A DNA stretch of 51,285 bases from the NCBI GenBank assembly GCA_003963005.1, contig RXJW01000118.1, positions 1 to 51,285 of the forward strand. Direction: 5' to 3'. The notes beneath the pieces were generated by a model. It saw only the letters and a list, made by a program, of their open reading frames with translations. It was not told where the DNA came from and made no database searches. Every line of letters begins with the position of its first letter. Position 1 is the first letter of the stretch. The translations under genes and the position numbers were made by a program. The DNA is from Burkholderiales bacterium (GTDB taxonomy: Bacteria; Pseudomonadota; Gammaproteobacteria; Burkholderiales; Burkholderiaceae_C). This document shows positions 10,078 to 18,352 of the stretch, piece after piece.

Positions 10078-12252
10078 CTCCGCGACCTCCCGTGGCGTTG
10101 CTAAAGAAACGCGGGACGCGGCGGGCTACTCGCCTCTGAAAGAGGCCTGGGCTGCCCGGGCGTGAGGTCACTGTAGGCAGCGAGGCTGCTCAAACCAAGG
10201 GCGTTGACACTCGCAAATGCAACCTAACATCCCTACCTGGTCATGCCCTCGCGCGCGGGTGCCGACGGCCTGGGCGCGTTCAGCTACTACGACCACGTCT
10301 ACCTTCCCGAAAGCCAGAAGGAACTGGTCTGGTCTCATCGTGGCGTGCGCTACAAGACCCAACTGGTCTTCCGGGTCAACGGCAAGCGCAAGACCGAGGC
10401 GTTCCTGTTCGACTCCGTCGGTGGCGCCTGGCGCCCCGTGGTGCTCCGGGACGGCACGCCCGTGGACGGCAAGGTGGACACCTACGAGCGGGCAGTGGCC
10501 GAGATCCTGGGGCCTGCCGAGACTTTCTTCGCGTCGGTGTTCTCCGCGCAGGGCAAGCGGCCGCTGTCGGCCTACAAGAACGGAGAGATCAAGACGCTGC
10601 TCGCCGACCTGCTCGGCCTGGAAGAGGTTCGCGCGCGGGGCGCTCGCGCGGCCGAGGTCGCGAAGTTGCTCAAGAGCGGGCTGGGTGTCATCCGTCAGGA
10701 GCAGGCCCAGGCGGCGGAGGCTCTTGCGACGCTGGCCCGCCACATCGATGCGGGCGAGGGGCTGGCCGAGAAGGTCGACGCCGCTCGTCAGGGTCGCCAG
10801 CAGGCGGCCGAACGAGAGGTCGAGGCCAAGGCCGCCGCGGCTTTGGTGGAAGCCGCGGGTCAGGCCGCCTCCAGCACGGAGGCGCGGCGCGCGGAACTGC
10901 AGGCCAATCGGGGTCGCATCGAGCGCGAGCACGGAGCCGCGCTGGCCCGGGAGGATCAGGAAGCCGCGCGCATCACGCAGCGCCTGCAGGCGCTTCAGCA
11001 GCGCATCGCCACGCGGCAGCGTGAGCACGGTGCTCGTCGCCAGCGCCTCGACGGACAGGTGAAGCTGTTGCGCCAGGTGGCCGGTCGGGAAGCCCGCGTG
11101 CGGTGGGCTCGCCGCCGTTTGCCGCTGGCCGAAGCAGTCGCTGCCGCCTGCGCGGCGCGCGCCAGCCAGGCGCTGGCTGAAGTGGCACGCCTGGAAGGAC
11201 TGCGCTCGAAGCAAGCCCTGTTGCGGCAAGAGATCGAAGCCATGGACCGCGAGGCAGGCCAGCTGGCCTTGCGACAGGCCGACCTCGCGCGGCGGTTCGG
11301 TCTGGTGGAGCGCGTGCCGTGCGTGGGCACGGACCTGCAGGGCCGCTGCCTGTTGCTGGGCGACGCGCGGGAGGCGCAAGTGCTGGTGCCGACCGTGGAC
11401 GGGCAGTTGTCGGTGCTCGGTGCGCGCAAGCAGCACGCCTGCACGGAACTCCAAGGCCTGACGACCGAACTTGCGGCGTTCGGCGATGCCTGCGAACTCC
11501 GCAATCGCTGCGAGGCCCGCCTTGAGGCTGCACAGGCCCGCGCTGGCACGCTGGTCGCGCTCGCGGGCACGGCCGACGAGGTGCGGCAGGCCGCGGCATC
11601 GCTGGCGGCCTTGGAAGACGAAATGGCCTCGCTGCCGCAAGAGGCCGCGGCCGAGACCACCGAAGAAGCCGGCGAGCGCGAGGAACACGAGGCATCGCGG
11701 CGCCGGTTGGCGGAGGAACGGACGCGCAGCATCGAGGTCCACGCCCATGCGCTGGCGTCGCTGGCGCAGCAGTTGCAGGCGCTGCCCGCTCCATTCGATC
11801 AGGATCGCCTTGCCCAAGCCCGCCGCGCCAGTTCAGCGGCCACAGAACAACTTCGCGCGGCCGAGGCCGCGGAACTGGCTGCCGTGCGCAAGCATGAGCA
11901 ATGGCTCGGCCTGGGGCGCCAGGCGCAGCTCCTGCGGGAACAGCAGACCGCCATCGACGAACGGGCCCGGCACGTCGAGCGCGAGTTGTCCGCCTGGACG
12001 CTGCTGGCGAAGTGCCTGAGCAACGACGGCGTGATCGCACTGGACATCGACGACGCCGGCCCGACGTTCTCGGCGCTGGCCAACGACCTGCTGCTGGCGT
12101 GCTACGGGGTGCGCTTCACGCTGGAGGTCATTACCCAGACGGCGACGGCCAAGGGCGAATTGCGCGAGGACTTCGACATCATCGTGCACGACGGGCTGCG
12201 TGGCGAATCCAAGAGCCTCAAGCTCGTGAGCGGTGGAGAGCGGGTCTGGATC

Positions 12253-12272
12253 TCATGCCGAGATCGGCATGA
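12253..12272. repeat. 20-bp palindrome at left transposon junction
   Basis: TCATGCCG-AGAT-CGGCATGA: perfect 8-bp arms around 4 bases. It lies between the last base of the interrupted gene (12252) and the start of the left inverted repeat (12273), and has no counterpart at the right junction. It contains ATGCCGAG, which also occurs twice inside the outer part of the repeat (12281, 12298). Possibly part of a recombinase core or binding site left by integration. Confidence 0.7.
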
Positions 12273-12697
12273 GATCCACTATGCCGAGACCCCGGACATG
12301 CCGAGTCCGCGATCCGGCCGGCGCCTCCGCCTCTGCAACTGCGCCGCAGGTACCTGCGAAGCGATGCGGCATAACATGTCAGGATCTGCGACGATGAGCC
12401 CCGACGCGCGCGGCGGCAAGAGCCTCAGCCTGATGAGCGGCGGTGAGCGAGCTTTCATCGACGCCTGCCTGACGCGCGCGATCGCCCTGTACTTGGCCCA
12501 GAACCCCGGACGGCGATTCGACACGCTCTTCTCCGACGAGGCCGATGGGCCCCTCGACCCAGAACACAAGCGCATGTTCATGGCCATGAAGCGCGAAGTC
12601 CTTCGGCTCGGCGGCTACCGGCAAGAGTTCTTCATCACCCAGACCCCGCACCTCGCAACGATGGCCGATGCAATCATCGACCTCGACGCCATGCAGG
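12273..12697 (+). repeat. Left 425-bp terminal inverted repeat, encodes ATPase C-terminus
   Basis: Begins GATCCACTATGCCGAG and ends ATGCAGG. Its outer 110 bp include ATGCCGAG repeats at 12281 and 12298, spaced 17 bp start to start. The inner 290 bp encode, in frame with the interrupted gene, the SbcC-like C-terminal subdomain with signature motif, Walker B and the VxQTPxL segment. The match to the right copy stops exactly where the ATPase coding ends (DLDAMQ), after which the two ends differ. Confidence 0.93.
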
Positions 12698-12747
12698 CAG
12701 ATGCGCATTCAGATGTTGCTCTGGTTGCTGAAGAAGCTCGTAGGTAG

Positions 12748-13051
12748 ACGGGTTCAGTCGACGCACCTCGAAGTTCGACGCGCACCACACAGGCATTGCT
12801 CACGCCACGCTCCGAACGTACCCGATGCGCGTAAAGCGAACGCTCGGATGCGAAGGCCGTACGTCAGTGCCCGGCCACAAGCAGCCGTTGGGTGGTGCGT
12901 CCGGAAGCGGACGTCGATTACCCAGACCAGCTCATTGCATCAAAGCTTCGATCAATGGGCAGGTGGGCGGAGCGGGCGTCGGCGCCTAGCTGAAGGGTAA
13001 TCGCGTGTCGCCGAGGGCTGAACCTTCGACATGCGAAGCGGGGCCGGGACG
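12748..13051. other. Non-coding stretch between left repeat and cargo
   Basis: 304 bp without a plausible gene on either strand; codons in the available short frames do not look coding. It lies between the transposon-borne ATPase 3' end and the stop of the LysR gene. No promoter, tRNA or insertion sequence recognised. Confidence 0.6.
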
Positions 13052-13984
13052 TTAGCGGGCAGCCCCAGCAGTCGCATCTGCCTGGGCGATGAACGCCAGC
13101 AACGCGGGCGTCGACTGCTTCTCACGATGCACAACCAGATGACATTGCCGAAGCTGCCGCGGCAATGTCGTGGAGACGCGGCACAGACGTCCAGCCTCCA
13201 GCGCATCGTTCACTACCCAGGCGGACAGGCAAGCCACCCCCAACCCTTCCTGAGCGGCACGCTGGATGGCCTCCGAACTGCCTAGCTCGATGCTGCGCCG
13301 GTAAGAACGCAGGTGGGGCAGCAAGCTCTGGTCGGTGGCCTCGCGCGTGCCAGAGCCCGTTTCGCGAACCAGCCAGACCGCCTCACGCAGCGTGCGCAGG
13401 GGAATGCGATCGCCCGCCCGGCTTGACTGGGCCAGCGCACTGTCGGGCGCAGCCACGACCACCATCTCGTCTTGCAGCCAGGGGGTGATCACCAGCTCCG
13501 GCTGGTGGCTGGGCCCCTCGATCAGCCCCACGTCGAGTTCGAAAGCGGTCACGGCATCGCAGATGGCGGCGGTGTTCCCGATAACGACCTTCGACCGCCA
13601 GGCGGCGGCGCTGCCGGGCTGCTGTGCCCCCATGAAGCCAGCGAGCAGCTTGGGCAACACGTAGTTGCCAATCGTCGTGCTGGCGCCGATGCGCAGCGAC
13701 TGCGCCTGCGCGCTGCCGTCGCGCGACATCTGCTCGATGCCTGCGGCGCCGTCGAGCAAAGCCAAAGCCCGCGGCAACAGCGCGCGGCCGTTGTCGTTCA
13801 ACAGCAGGCGTTTGCCGGCGCGGTCGAACAGGCGCAGCGACAGCAGGCGTTCCAGCTCGTTGACGGCCGAACTGGTGGCCGATTGCGACAGCGCTATCTC
13901 AGCGCTGGCCGCCGTGGTGCTGCCGCTGCGCGCCACGGCGACAAAAATCTGCAGCTGACGCAGGGTGAGTCGAAGCACGTCCAC
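13052..13984 (-). CDS. LysR-family transcriptional regulator, CysB/YeiE-like
   Basis: 310-residue regulator. The N-terminal winged helix-turn-helix (LTLRQLQIFVAVARSGSTTA, then SQSATSSAVNELERLL) spans about residues 5-65; the periplasmic-binding-like effector domain spans about 90-300. It starts with GTG at 13984; the next codons include another GTG, so the exact start could shift by two codons. It is divergent from a small membrane gene and a YeiH-type exporter, the standard LysR/target layout, so it probably senses a sulfur oxyanion or related anion and controls the exporter. A 7-bp inverted repeat in the shared intergenic region (14030-14048) is a candidate operator. Confidence 0.93.
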   Translation of the reverse strand: MDVLRLTLRQLQIFVAVARSGSTTAASAEIALSQSATSSAVNELERLLSLRLFDRAGKRLLLNDNGRALLPRALALLDGAAGIEQMSRDGSAQAQSLRIGASTTIGNYVLPKLLAGFMGAQQPGSAAAWRSKVVIGNTAAICDAVTAFELDVGLIEGPSHQPELVITPWLQDEMVVVAAPDSALAQSSRAGDRIPLRTLREAVWLVRETGSGTREATDQSLLPHLRSYRRSIELGSSEAIQRAAQEGLGVACLSAWVVNDALEAGRLCRVSTTLPRQLRQCHLVVHREKQSTPALLAFIAQADATAGAAR

Positions 13985-14029
13985 GGTGATTGCCTTTGTT
14001 ATCGATTTCGCAGGTACATCTTAGTCATA

Positions 14030-14048
14030 CAACCCGTTGGACGGGTTG
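14030..14048. promoter_or_regulatory. Candidate LysR operator, inverted repeat
   Basis: CAACCCG-TTGGA-CGGGTTG: perfect 7-bp arms with a 5-bp spacer in the 145-bp gap between the divergent LysR gene (start 13984) and the small membrane gene (start 14130). Position and symmetry fit a regulator-binding site, although classic LysR boxes are T-N11-A with shorter dyads. Confidence 0.55.
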
Positions 14049-14129
14049 ATTGCCAAGCTCTAAATTTGCCTGGCCGCTCGATCACGGGGCGGCGGCCCGC
14101 CGCGCCACCACCGGCATCTGGAGCCCGAC

Positions 14130-14396
14130 ATGCTGACCCTTGAACGAACAACCCCACGCCCCGCAGCACCCGGCCCGCTGGCCCCACAGGCGCTGCATGC
14201 CCTTCAATGGGTTGCTGCCCGGCGGCCAGTGGCGGGCTTCATGGGGCCGACCCGCGACGTGGCCCATGCCGTCTCGACCACCTTGGCCGCCGACAGCAGC
14301 ATCGACCCGCAGGTGCTGCGCTGGATGCCGGTCGCAGTGCCGATGGCGGCCGTGCTGCTGTGCGCCGGCATCGCCTTGATCTGGGTGCTGGCGTGA
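14130..14396 (+). CDS. Small single-span membrane protein upstream of YeiH-type exporter
   Basis: 88 residues. The N-terminal 65 residues are soluble, followed by one hydrophobic helix at the C-terminus (VAVPMAAVLLCAGIALIWVL). GGAG precedes the ATG, and codon third positions are strongly G/C as in neighbouring genes. Its TGA overlaps the ATG of the exporter gene (ATGA at 14394-14398), so the two are likely translationally coupled and may form a complex. No family recognised; perhaps an accessory subunit of the exporter. Confidence 0.72.
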   Translation: MLTLERTTPRPAAPGPLAPQALHALQWVAARRPVAGFMGPTRDVAHAVSTTLAADSSIDPQVLRWMPVAVPMAAVLLCAGIALIWVLA

Positions 14397-15526
14397 TGCA
14401 CGCGCTGTCGACCTCACAAGCCAGCCCTGGCCCGTCAGCCGGCCACCGGGCAGCGCGGTTGCGCTTGCAGTTGGCAGCCCTGCTGCCCGGCCTGGCCTTG
14501 AGCGGCGCCCTGGCCGCGACCGGCATCGCGCTGGGCCACATCGGCTGGCTGCAGGACCACGGCTTCAGTGCGCTGACGCTGGCCATCGTGTTGGGCATGC
14601 TGGTGGGCAACACGGTCTATCCGCTGGTGCCGCGCCTGGCCGCGGCCAGCGGTGCCGGCGTCAACGTGTCCAAGCAGAACCTGCTGCGCCTGGGGGTCGT
14701 GCTGTACGGCCTGCGGCTGACGGTGCAGGACATCGGCCACGTCGGCATCGCCGGCGTCGCCATCGACGCGCTGGTGCTGGGCTCGACCTTCGCGCTGGCC
14801 TGCTTCATCGGCACGCGCTGGTTGGGCCTGGACCGCAAGACGGCGATGCTGATCGGCGCCGGCAGTTCCATCTGCGGCGCCGCCGCGGTGATGGCTGCCG
14901 AACCGGTGGTCAAGGCGCGCGCCGAGCAGGTAACGGTGGCGGTGGCCACGGTGGTGGTGTTCGGCACTCTGGCGATCTTTCTGTACCCGGCGCTGTTCGA
15001 GCTGAACCAGCACTGGGCGCTGATTCCGGGTGGCGCCAACGGCTTCGGCATCTACGCCGGCTCGACCATCCACGAGGTAGCCCAGGTGGTGGCCGCGGCG
15101 CGTTCGGTGGGCCCGGACGCGGCCAACTCGGCCGTCATCGCGAAGATGGTGCGGGTGATGATGCTGGCGCCGTTCCTGGTGATGTTGTCGGCCTGGCTGG
15201 CACGTGACGACAAACGCCACGCCCACACTTCCGCCGCCACGGGCCAGGCCCCAGGCAAGCTCGCCGTGCCCTGGTTCGCCTTCGGCTTCGTCGCGGTGGT
15301 GTTGTTCAACTCGCTGCAGTGGCTGCCGGCCTCGGTGGTGGCGGTGACCACCGAGATCGACACCGCGCTGCTGGCCATGGCCATGGCCGCACTCGGCCTG
15401 TCCACGCACATCGGCGCCATCCGCAAGGCCGGTGCCAAGCCGCTGTTGCTGGCGCTGATCCTGTTCGGCTGGCTCATCGTCGGCGGTGCCTTGATCAACC
15501 GCTGGGTACCGGCCCTGCTCGGCTGA
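14396..15526 (+). CDS. yeiH: YeiH/PSE-family putative sulfate or sulfite exporter
   Basis: 376-residue inner-membrane protein of the YeiH (UPF0324) family, proposed exporters of sulfate and related anions. About ten hydrophobic segments are visible, the family region LRLGVVLYGLRLTVQDIG is present, and the GAGSSICGAAAVMA motif lies near the middle. Start chosen at ATG 14396 because it overlaps the stop of the small upstream gene; an in-frame reading from 14207 would only read through that gene. Divergent from a CysB-like LysR regulator. With the sulfite dehydrogenase SorAB in the same cargo it suggests removal of sulfite and its product sulfate from the cell. Confidence 0.9.
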   Translation: MHALSTSQASPGPSAGHRAARLRLQLAALLPGLALSGALAATGIALGHIGWLQDHGFSALTLAIVLGMLVGNTVYPLVPRLAAASGAGVNVSKQNLLRLGVVLYGLRLTVQDIGHVGIAGVAIDALVLGSTFALACFIGTRWLGLDRKTAMLIGAGSSICGAAAVMAAEPVVKARAEQVTVAVATVVVFGTLAIFLYPALFELNQHWALIPGGANGFGIYAGSTIHEVAQVVAAARSVGPDAANSAVIAKMVRVMMLAPFLVMLSAWLARDDKRHAHTSAATGQAPGKLAVPWFAFGFVAVVLFNSLQWLPASVVAVTTEIDTALLAMAMAALGLSTHIGAIRKAGAKPLLLALILFGWLIVGGALINRWVPALLG

Positions 15527-15548
15527 AGCCTCGAATTCACGGCCCGAC

Positions 15549-15574
15549 GGAATAAACCACGGGCTCTCCTCGTC
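15549..15574 (+). promoter_or_regulatory. Predicted ECF promoter, class 1
   Basis: GGAATAAA (15549-15556), 15 bases, then GTC (15572-15574). The same arrangement occurs at 18245 and 19774. It lies 52 bp before the first YncE-like gene. Probably read by the sigma factor at 20319, whose own operon has this site. Confidence 0.72.
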
Positions 15575-15625
15575 CACCACAGCAAGCCTTTCCCTCTTTT
15601 CTCAACACTCTCCGAAAGACATCCC

Positions 15626-16669
15626 ATGAATACCTTCTTCCGCACCACCGCGCTGGCCTGGTGCAGCACCTTCGTCCTCGTCGCCGCCAGCGTGCCCGCC
15701 AACGCCGCCAACGGCGCCGAAGCCACCCCGGCCCGCGTCACCTTCGACGGCCAGATCCGCAACAACTCGCTGGCGCTGAGCCCCGACGAGGCCACCGCCG
15801 TGGTGTCTTACAGCGAGCGCCCGGACGTCATCGTCTACGACCTGGCCACCGGTGCCGTGCGCGGTGTGCTGCGCGGCTACGTCACGCCGCGCAACATCGT
15901 GTTCGCGCCCGACGGCAAGAGCTTCTATGTCTCCGACAGCAGCCTGGGCACGGTGACGCGCCTGGACACCACCACGCTCAAGCCGCTGGCCACCGCGTCG
16001 ACGCTGGCGGCCGGCCCCGGCGCCTTCGGCACCGCGCTCAGCAAGGACGGCAGCGCGCTGTATGTCAACAACCAGGCCAGCAGCACGGTGACGCGACTGG
16101 ACACCGCCAGCGGGCAGGCCAAGGCGGTGATCACCGGCTTTGCGCAGCCGCGCCAGGGCGTGCGCCTGAGCCCGGACGGCGCGAAGCTCTACGTCACCAA
16201 CTTCCTGGGCGACAAGGTGACCATCGTCGACACGCAGACCGACAAGATCGAGGGCGAGATCACCGGCTTCAACAAGATCCGCGCCATCTCCGTCACCGCC
16301 GACGGCAAGACCCTGTTTGCGGCCAACAGCGGCAGCAACGACATCGCGGTGGTGGACATCGCCGCGCGCCGCGTCACCGGCACCGTGCCGGTGGGCCGCG
16401 ACCCCTACGGCGCCGCGCTCACGCCCGACGGCCGCTTCGTCTACTCGGGCAACTTGGCCGACAACACGGTGTCGGTGATCGACGTGGCCACGTTGAAGGT
16501 GGTCGCCACCATCGCCGGCTTCAAGCAGCCGCGCCAGGCCATCGTGTTCACGCGCGACGGCAAGACGGCCTACGTGCTGAACGAGGACCTGAGCATCTCC
16601 AAGGTCGAGCGTGCCGGGCAGCGAATCGTCGCCACGGTGGCCGCTGCGCAGGCGGTGGCGGCGTACTGA
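15626..16669 (+). CDS. Secreted YncE-like beta-propeller protein
   Basis: 347 residues with a signal peptide ending near ASVPANA-A, so exported by Sec to the periplasm. The mature part is a run of about seven 40-residue blades with the YVTN/YncE repeat character (LSPDGAKLYVTNFLGDKVT, VTADGKTLFAANSGSNDIA, LTPDGRFVYSGNLADNTVS). No catalytic residues recognised; related proteins bind partners or metals. It follows a predicted class 1 ECF promoter and is 100 bp upstream of a secreted metallo-beta-lactamase-fold gene, possibly one transcript. Confidence 0.88.
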   Translation: MNTFFRTTALAWCSTFVLVAASVPANAANGAEATPARVTFDGQIRNNSLALSPDEATAVVSYSERPDVIVYDLATGAVRGVLRGYVTPRNIVFAPDGKSFYVSDSSLGTVTRLDTTTLKPLATASTLAAGPGAFGTALSKDGSALYVNNQASSTVTRLDTASGQAKAVITGFAQPRQGVRLSPDGAKLYVTNFLGDKVTIVDTQTDKIEGEITGFNKIRAISVTADGKTLFAANSGSNDIAVVDIAARRVTGTVPVGRDPYGAALTPDGRFVYSGNLADNTVSVIDVATLKVVATIAGFKQPRQAIVFTRDGKTAYVLNEDLSISKVERAGQRIVATVAAAQAVAAY

Positions 16670-16769
16670 AAACCGGGAACTGTCAGAGAACCGGCGCACC
16701 GCACGACCGAGCCGGGGGCTTGCCGCTTCCGGTTCGCCCCGTTGTCGCCCCGCCCGCACAAAGGATCGA

Positions 16770-17741
16770 ATGAAAACTCTGGCCAACCCCTGCCGGCGCC
16801 GCTTGGCGGCACTTTGTCTGGCCATGTGCACGCTGCCCGCCGCGTTCGCAGCTCAGGCCCAGACGGCCGCCCCGCCGGCGCTGGAACTCGTGGTGCTGGG
16901 CTCGGGCGGCCCGGGTGCCACCGGCCGCGCGGGCTCGGCCTTCGTGGTGTTGGTGGATGGCGTGGCGCGTGTTTTCGTCGACGCCGGCCCGGGATCTTTC
17001 GTGCGCCTGGGTGAAGCCAAGCTGGCGCTGGGTCGGGCCGACATCGTGCTGCTGACGCACCTTCATGTGGACCATGCCGGTGGACTGCCAGGCCTCTTCA
17101 AGGCCCGTGCGGTGTCCAACCGCGGGCCGGTCGATTTCAAGATCTTCGGGCCGGCAGGGCGGCGTGCGCTCGATGCCGACGATGCCGACTTCCCGGCCAC
17201 CAGCCGCTTCATCGACCTCTTGTTCGGCAAGCAGGGCGCCTTCGGCTACCTGAAGGACTTCTCGGCGCCGCTGCGCTTTCAAGTGAACGACATCGACGCA
17301 CCCGCCACGGCGTCAGCCCTGCCCGAAGTGCGCACGGTGTTCGATGAGGGCGGCCTGCGCATCAGCTCCGTGGCCGGCCACCACCGCGACGCACCGGCGG
17401 TGGTCTACCGCATCGACCACGCCGGCAAGAGCATCACCTTCAGCGGCGACATCGACGCCAGCGGGCTGGCGGGTCTGCGGCGAATCGCCCAAGGCACCAG
17501 CCTGCTGGTCTTCAACAGCGTGGTGCTCGACCCACCCGGCTCGCCCGACGTGCTGTACACCTTGCACACGCCACCCAAGGCCATCGGCGAAGTGGCCGAT
17601 GCGGTGCGCGCCGGCCAGCTGCTGCTGAGCCACCTGTCACCTGCGCTCGACGCGCAGCGTGATGCCGTCAAGGCGTCGATTGCCGCGCACTACGCCGGCG
17701 GGGTGGTGTTTGCGCAAGACGGTCAGCGGCTGGCGCCCTGA
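16770..17741 (+). CDS. Secreted metallo-beta-lactamase-fold hydrolase
   Basis: 323 residues. A signal peptide (ALCLAMCTLPAAFAAQAQT) points to the periplasm. Metal-binding motif THLHVDHAGG is the canonical HxHxDH; further ligands are likely in GHHRDAPAV and SGDIDA. The family covers many hydrolases (arylsulfatase-like and cyclic-nucleotide types), so the substrate is not defined. ATG 16770 was chosen because it follows AAGGATCG and starts the signal peptide. The 3' end overlaps the convergent gene at 17723 by 19 bp. Likely co-regulated with the propeller gene upstream. Confidence 0.88.
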   Translation: MKTLANPCRRRLAALCLAMCTLPAAFAAQAQTAAPPALELVVLGSGGPGATGRAGSAFVVLVDGVARVFVDAGPGSFVRLGEAKLALGRADIVLLTHLHVDHAGGLPGLFKARAVSNRGPVDFKIFGPAGRRALDADDADFPATSRFIDLLFGKQGAFGYLKDFSAPLRFQVNDIDAPATASALPEVRTVFDEGGLRISSVAGHHRDAPAVVYRIDHAGKSITFSGDIDASGLAGLRRIAQGTSLLVFNSVVLDPPGSPDVLYTLHTPPKAIGEVADAVRAGQLLLSHLSPALDAQRDAVKASIAAHYAGGVVFAQDGQRLAP

Positions 17742-18172
17742 GGCGCGCAGCCGCCGGCGATAGTGCCGGTACCGGCCCCCAGTTCGACGCCCGTGCCCAC
17801 CGACCCCACGAAGGTGATCACGCGAGCCATGCCGTCGGGCCGCAGGAACACGGCGGCGTCGAACTTCATGCGCTGGCCGACCGATGGGCTGCCGCTCACG
17901 AAACCTTCGGTGCCGACACCGCGGTCCAGGCCCCGCAAGTAGAAGGCGCCCTCCGTGGTGCCGAGGGCGTCGGCAAAGGTGCCCGAGAAGCTGAAGGTGT
18001 CGCTGGCCGGGTCGTAGCCGGCGAACGCGCTCGCCACATCCACGTCGCCGTTCTGCGGACCGATGTACGTGGGCAGTAGGTTGCCAATGGGGTCGGTGAT
18101 GCCTTGCGCCAGCGCACCGGTCGCGGCGGTGAACAAGCTGGCCAGCAGCAGGAAGGTCAGGGTTCGCTTCAT
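17723..18172 (-). CDS. Secreted protein of unknown function
   Basis: 149 residues with a clear Sec signal (TLTFLLLASLFTAATGALAQ). The mature part is rich in Gly, Asp, Phe and Thr, with no cysteine pair except one Cys near the end, and looks beta-structured. No family recognised. It is the only minus-strand gene within this part of the cargo, overlapping the 3' end of the lactamase-fold gene by 19 bp. The ribosome site is weak. Its upstream region faces the class 1 ECF site of the next gene, which points the other way. Confidence 0.72.
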   Translation of the reverse strand: MKRTLTFLLLASLFTAATGALAQGITDPIGNLLPTYIGPQNGDVDVASAFAGYDPASDTFSFSGTFADALGTTEGAFYLRGLDRGVGTEGFVSGSPSVGQRMKFDAAVFLRPDGMARVITFVGSVGTGVELGAGTGTIAGGCAPQGASR

Positions 18173-18244
18173 CGGAGCAATTGGTGGAGCGTGTCGGGCG
18201 GGTCAACTGCCGATGGCGTGACAGAAAAAGTTTTTGCGTGGGCC

Positions 18245-18270
18245 GGAATAGACCGCCTGCCGGCGCCGTC
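18245..18270 (+). promoter_or_regulatory. Predicted ECF promoter, class 1
   Basis: GGAATAGA (18245-18252), 15 bases, GTC (18268-18270) followed by TGCCC, the same tail as the site at 19774. Drives the SnoaL-like gene at 18353. Confidence 0.72.
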
Positions 18271-18352
18271 TGCCCTTGTGTCGGGACCTCATGGACCCTT
18301 CATCCACCACCGACCACCCTCACTTCACATCAAGCCTTCAACGGAGCCCTCC

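Larger units (their letters stand above)
4133..10230 (-). mobile_element. Tn554-like tripartite tyrosine-recombinase module
   Basis: Five overlapping minus-strand genes (10077 to 4519) plus one more (4398-4168): a leader protein, three tyrosine recombinases and a coiled-coil partner. The right edge is sharp. From CCCTAC at 10231 onward the sequence is homologous, in phase, to the intact SbcC-like gene from codon 56 (CCCTAC at 1817), while just before it there is a stop codon and no homology. The left edge is either after 4132 or, if the module carries an SbcC-like 3' part as replacement, at 1817-1822. I saw no long inverted repeats at its ends. Boundaries are inferred. Confidence 0.6.
10231..12747 (+). 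pseudogene. SbcC/Rad50-like ATPase, second copy, 5'-truncated and fused to transposon-borne C-terminus
   Basis: The open frame starts after a TAA at 10225; first ATG is 10243. It matches the intact copy from codon 56 on (FSYYDHVYLPES, AETFFASVFSAQGKR, hook CVGTDLQGRC), so about 55 residues including Walker A are missing. Native sequence runs to ATC at 12252 (SGGERVWI). From 12253 the frame continues into the RIT element: about 55 foreign residues, then a second C-terminal ATPase segment with its own SGGER and Walker B (TLFSDEAD). The result has two signature motifs and no Walker A and cannot bind ATP normally. The displaced native 3' end is at 30615-30875. An internal start or a fused upstream N-terminus would be needed for expression. 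Confidence 0.85.

Noticed and set aside
14435..15580. 381-codon minus-strand frame across the exporter gene
   Set aside because: Histidine/arginine-rich shadow of the membrane protein's codons; no ribosome site or family.
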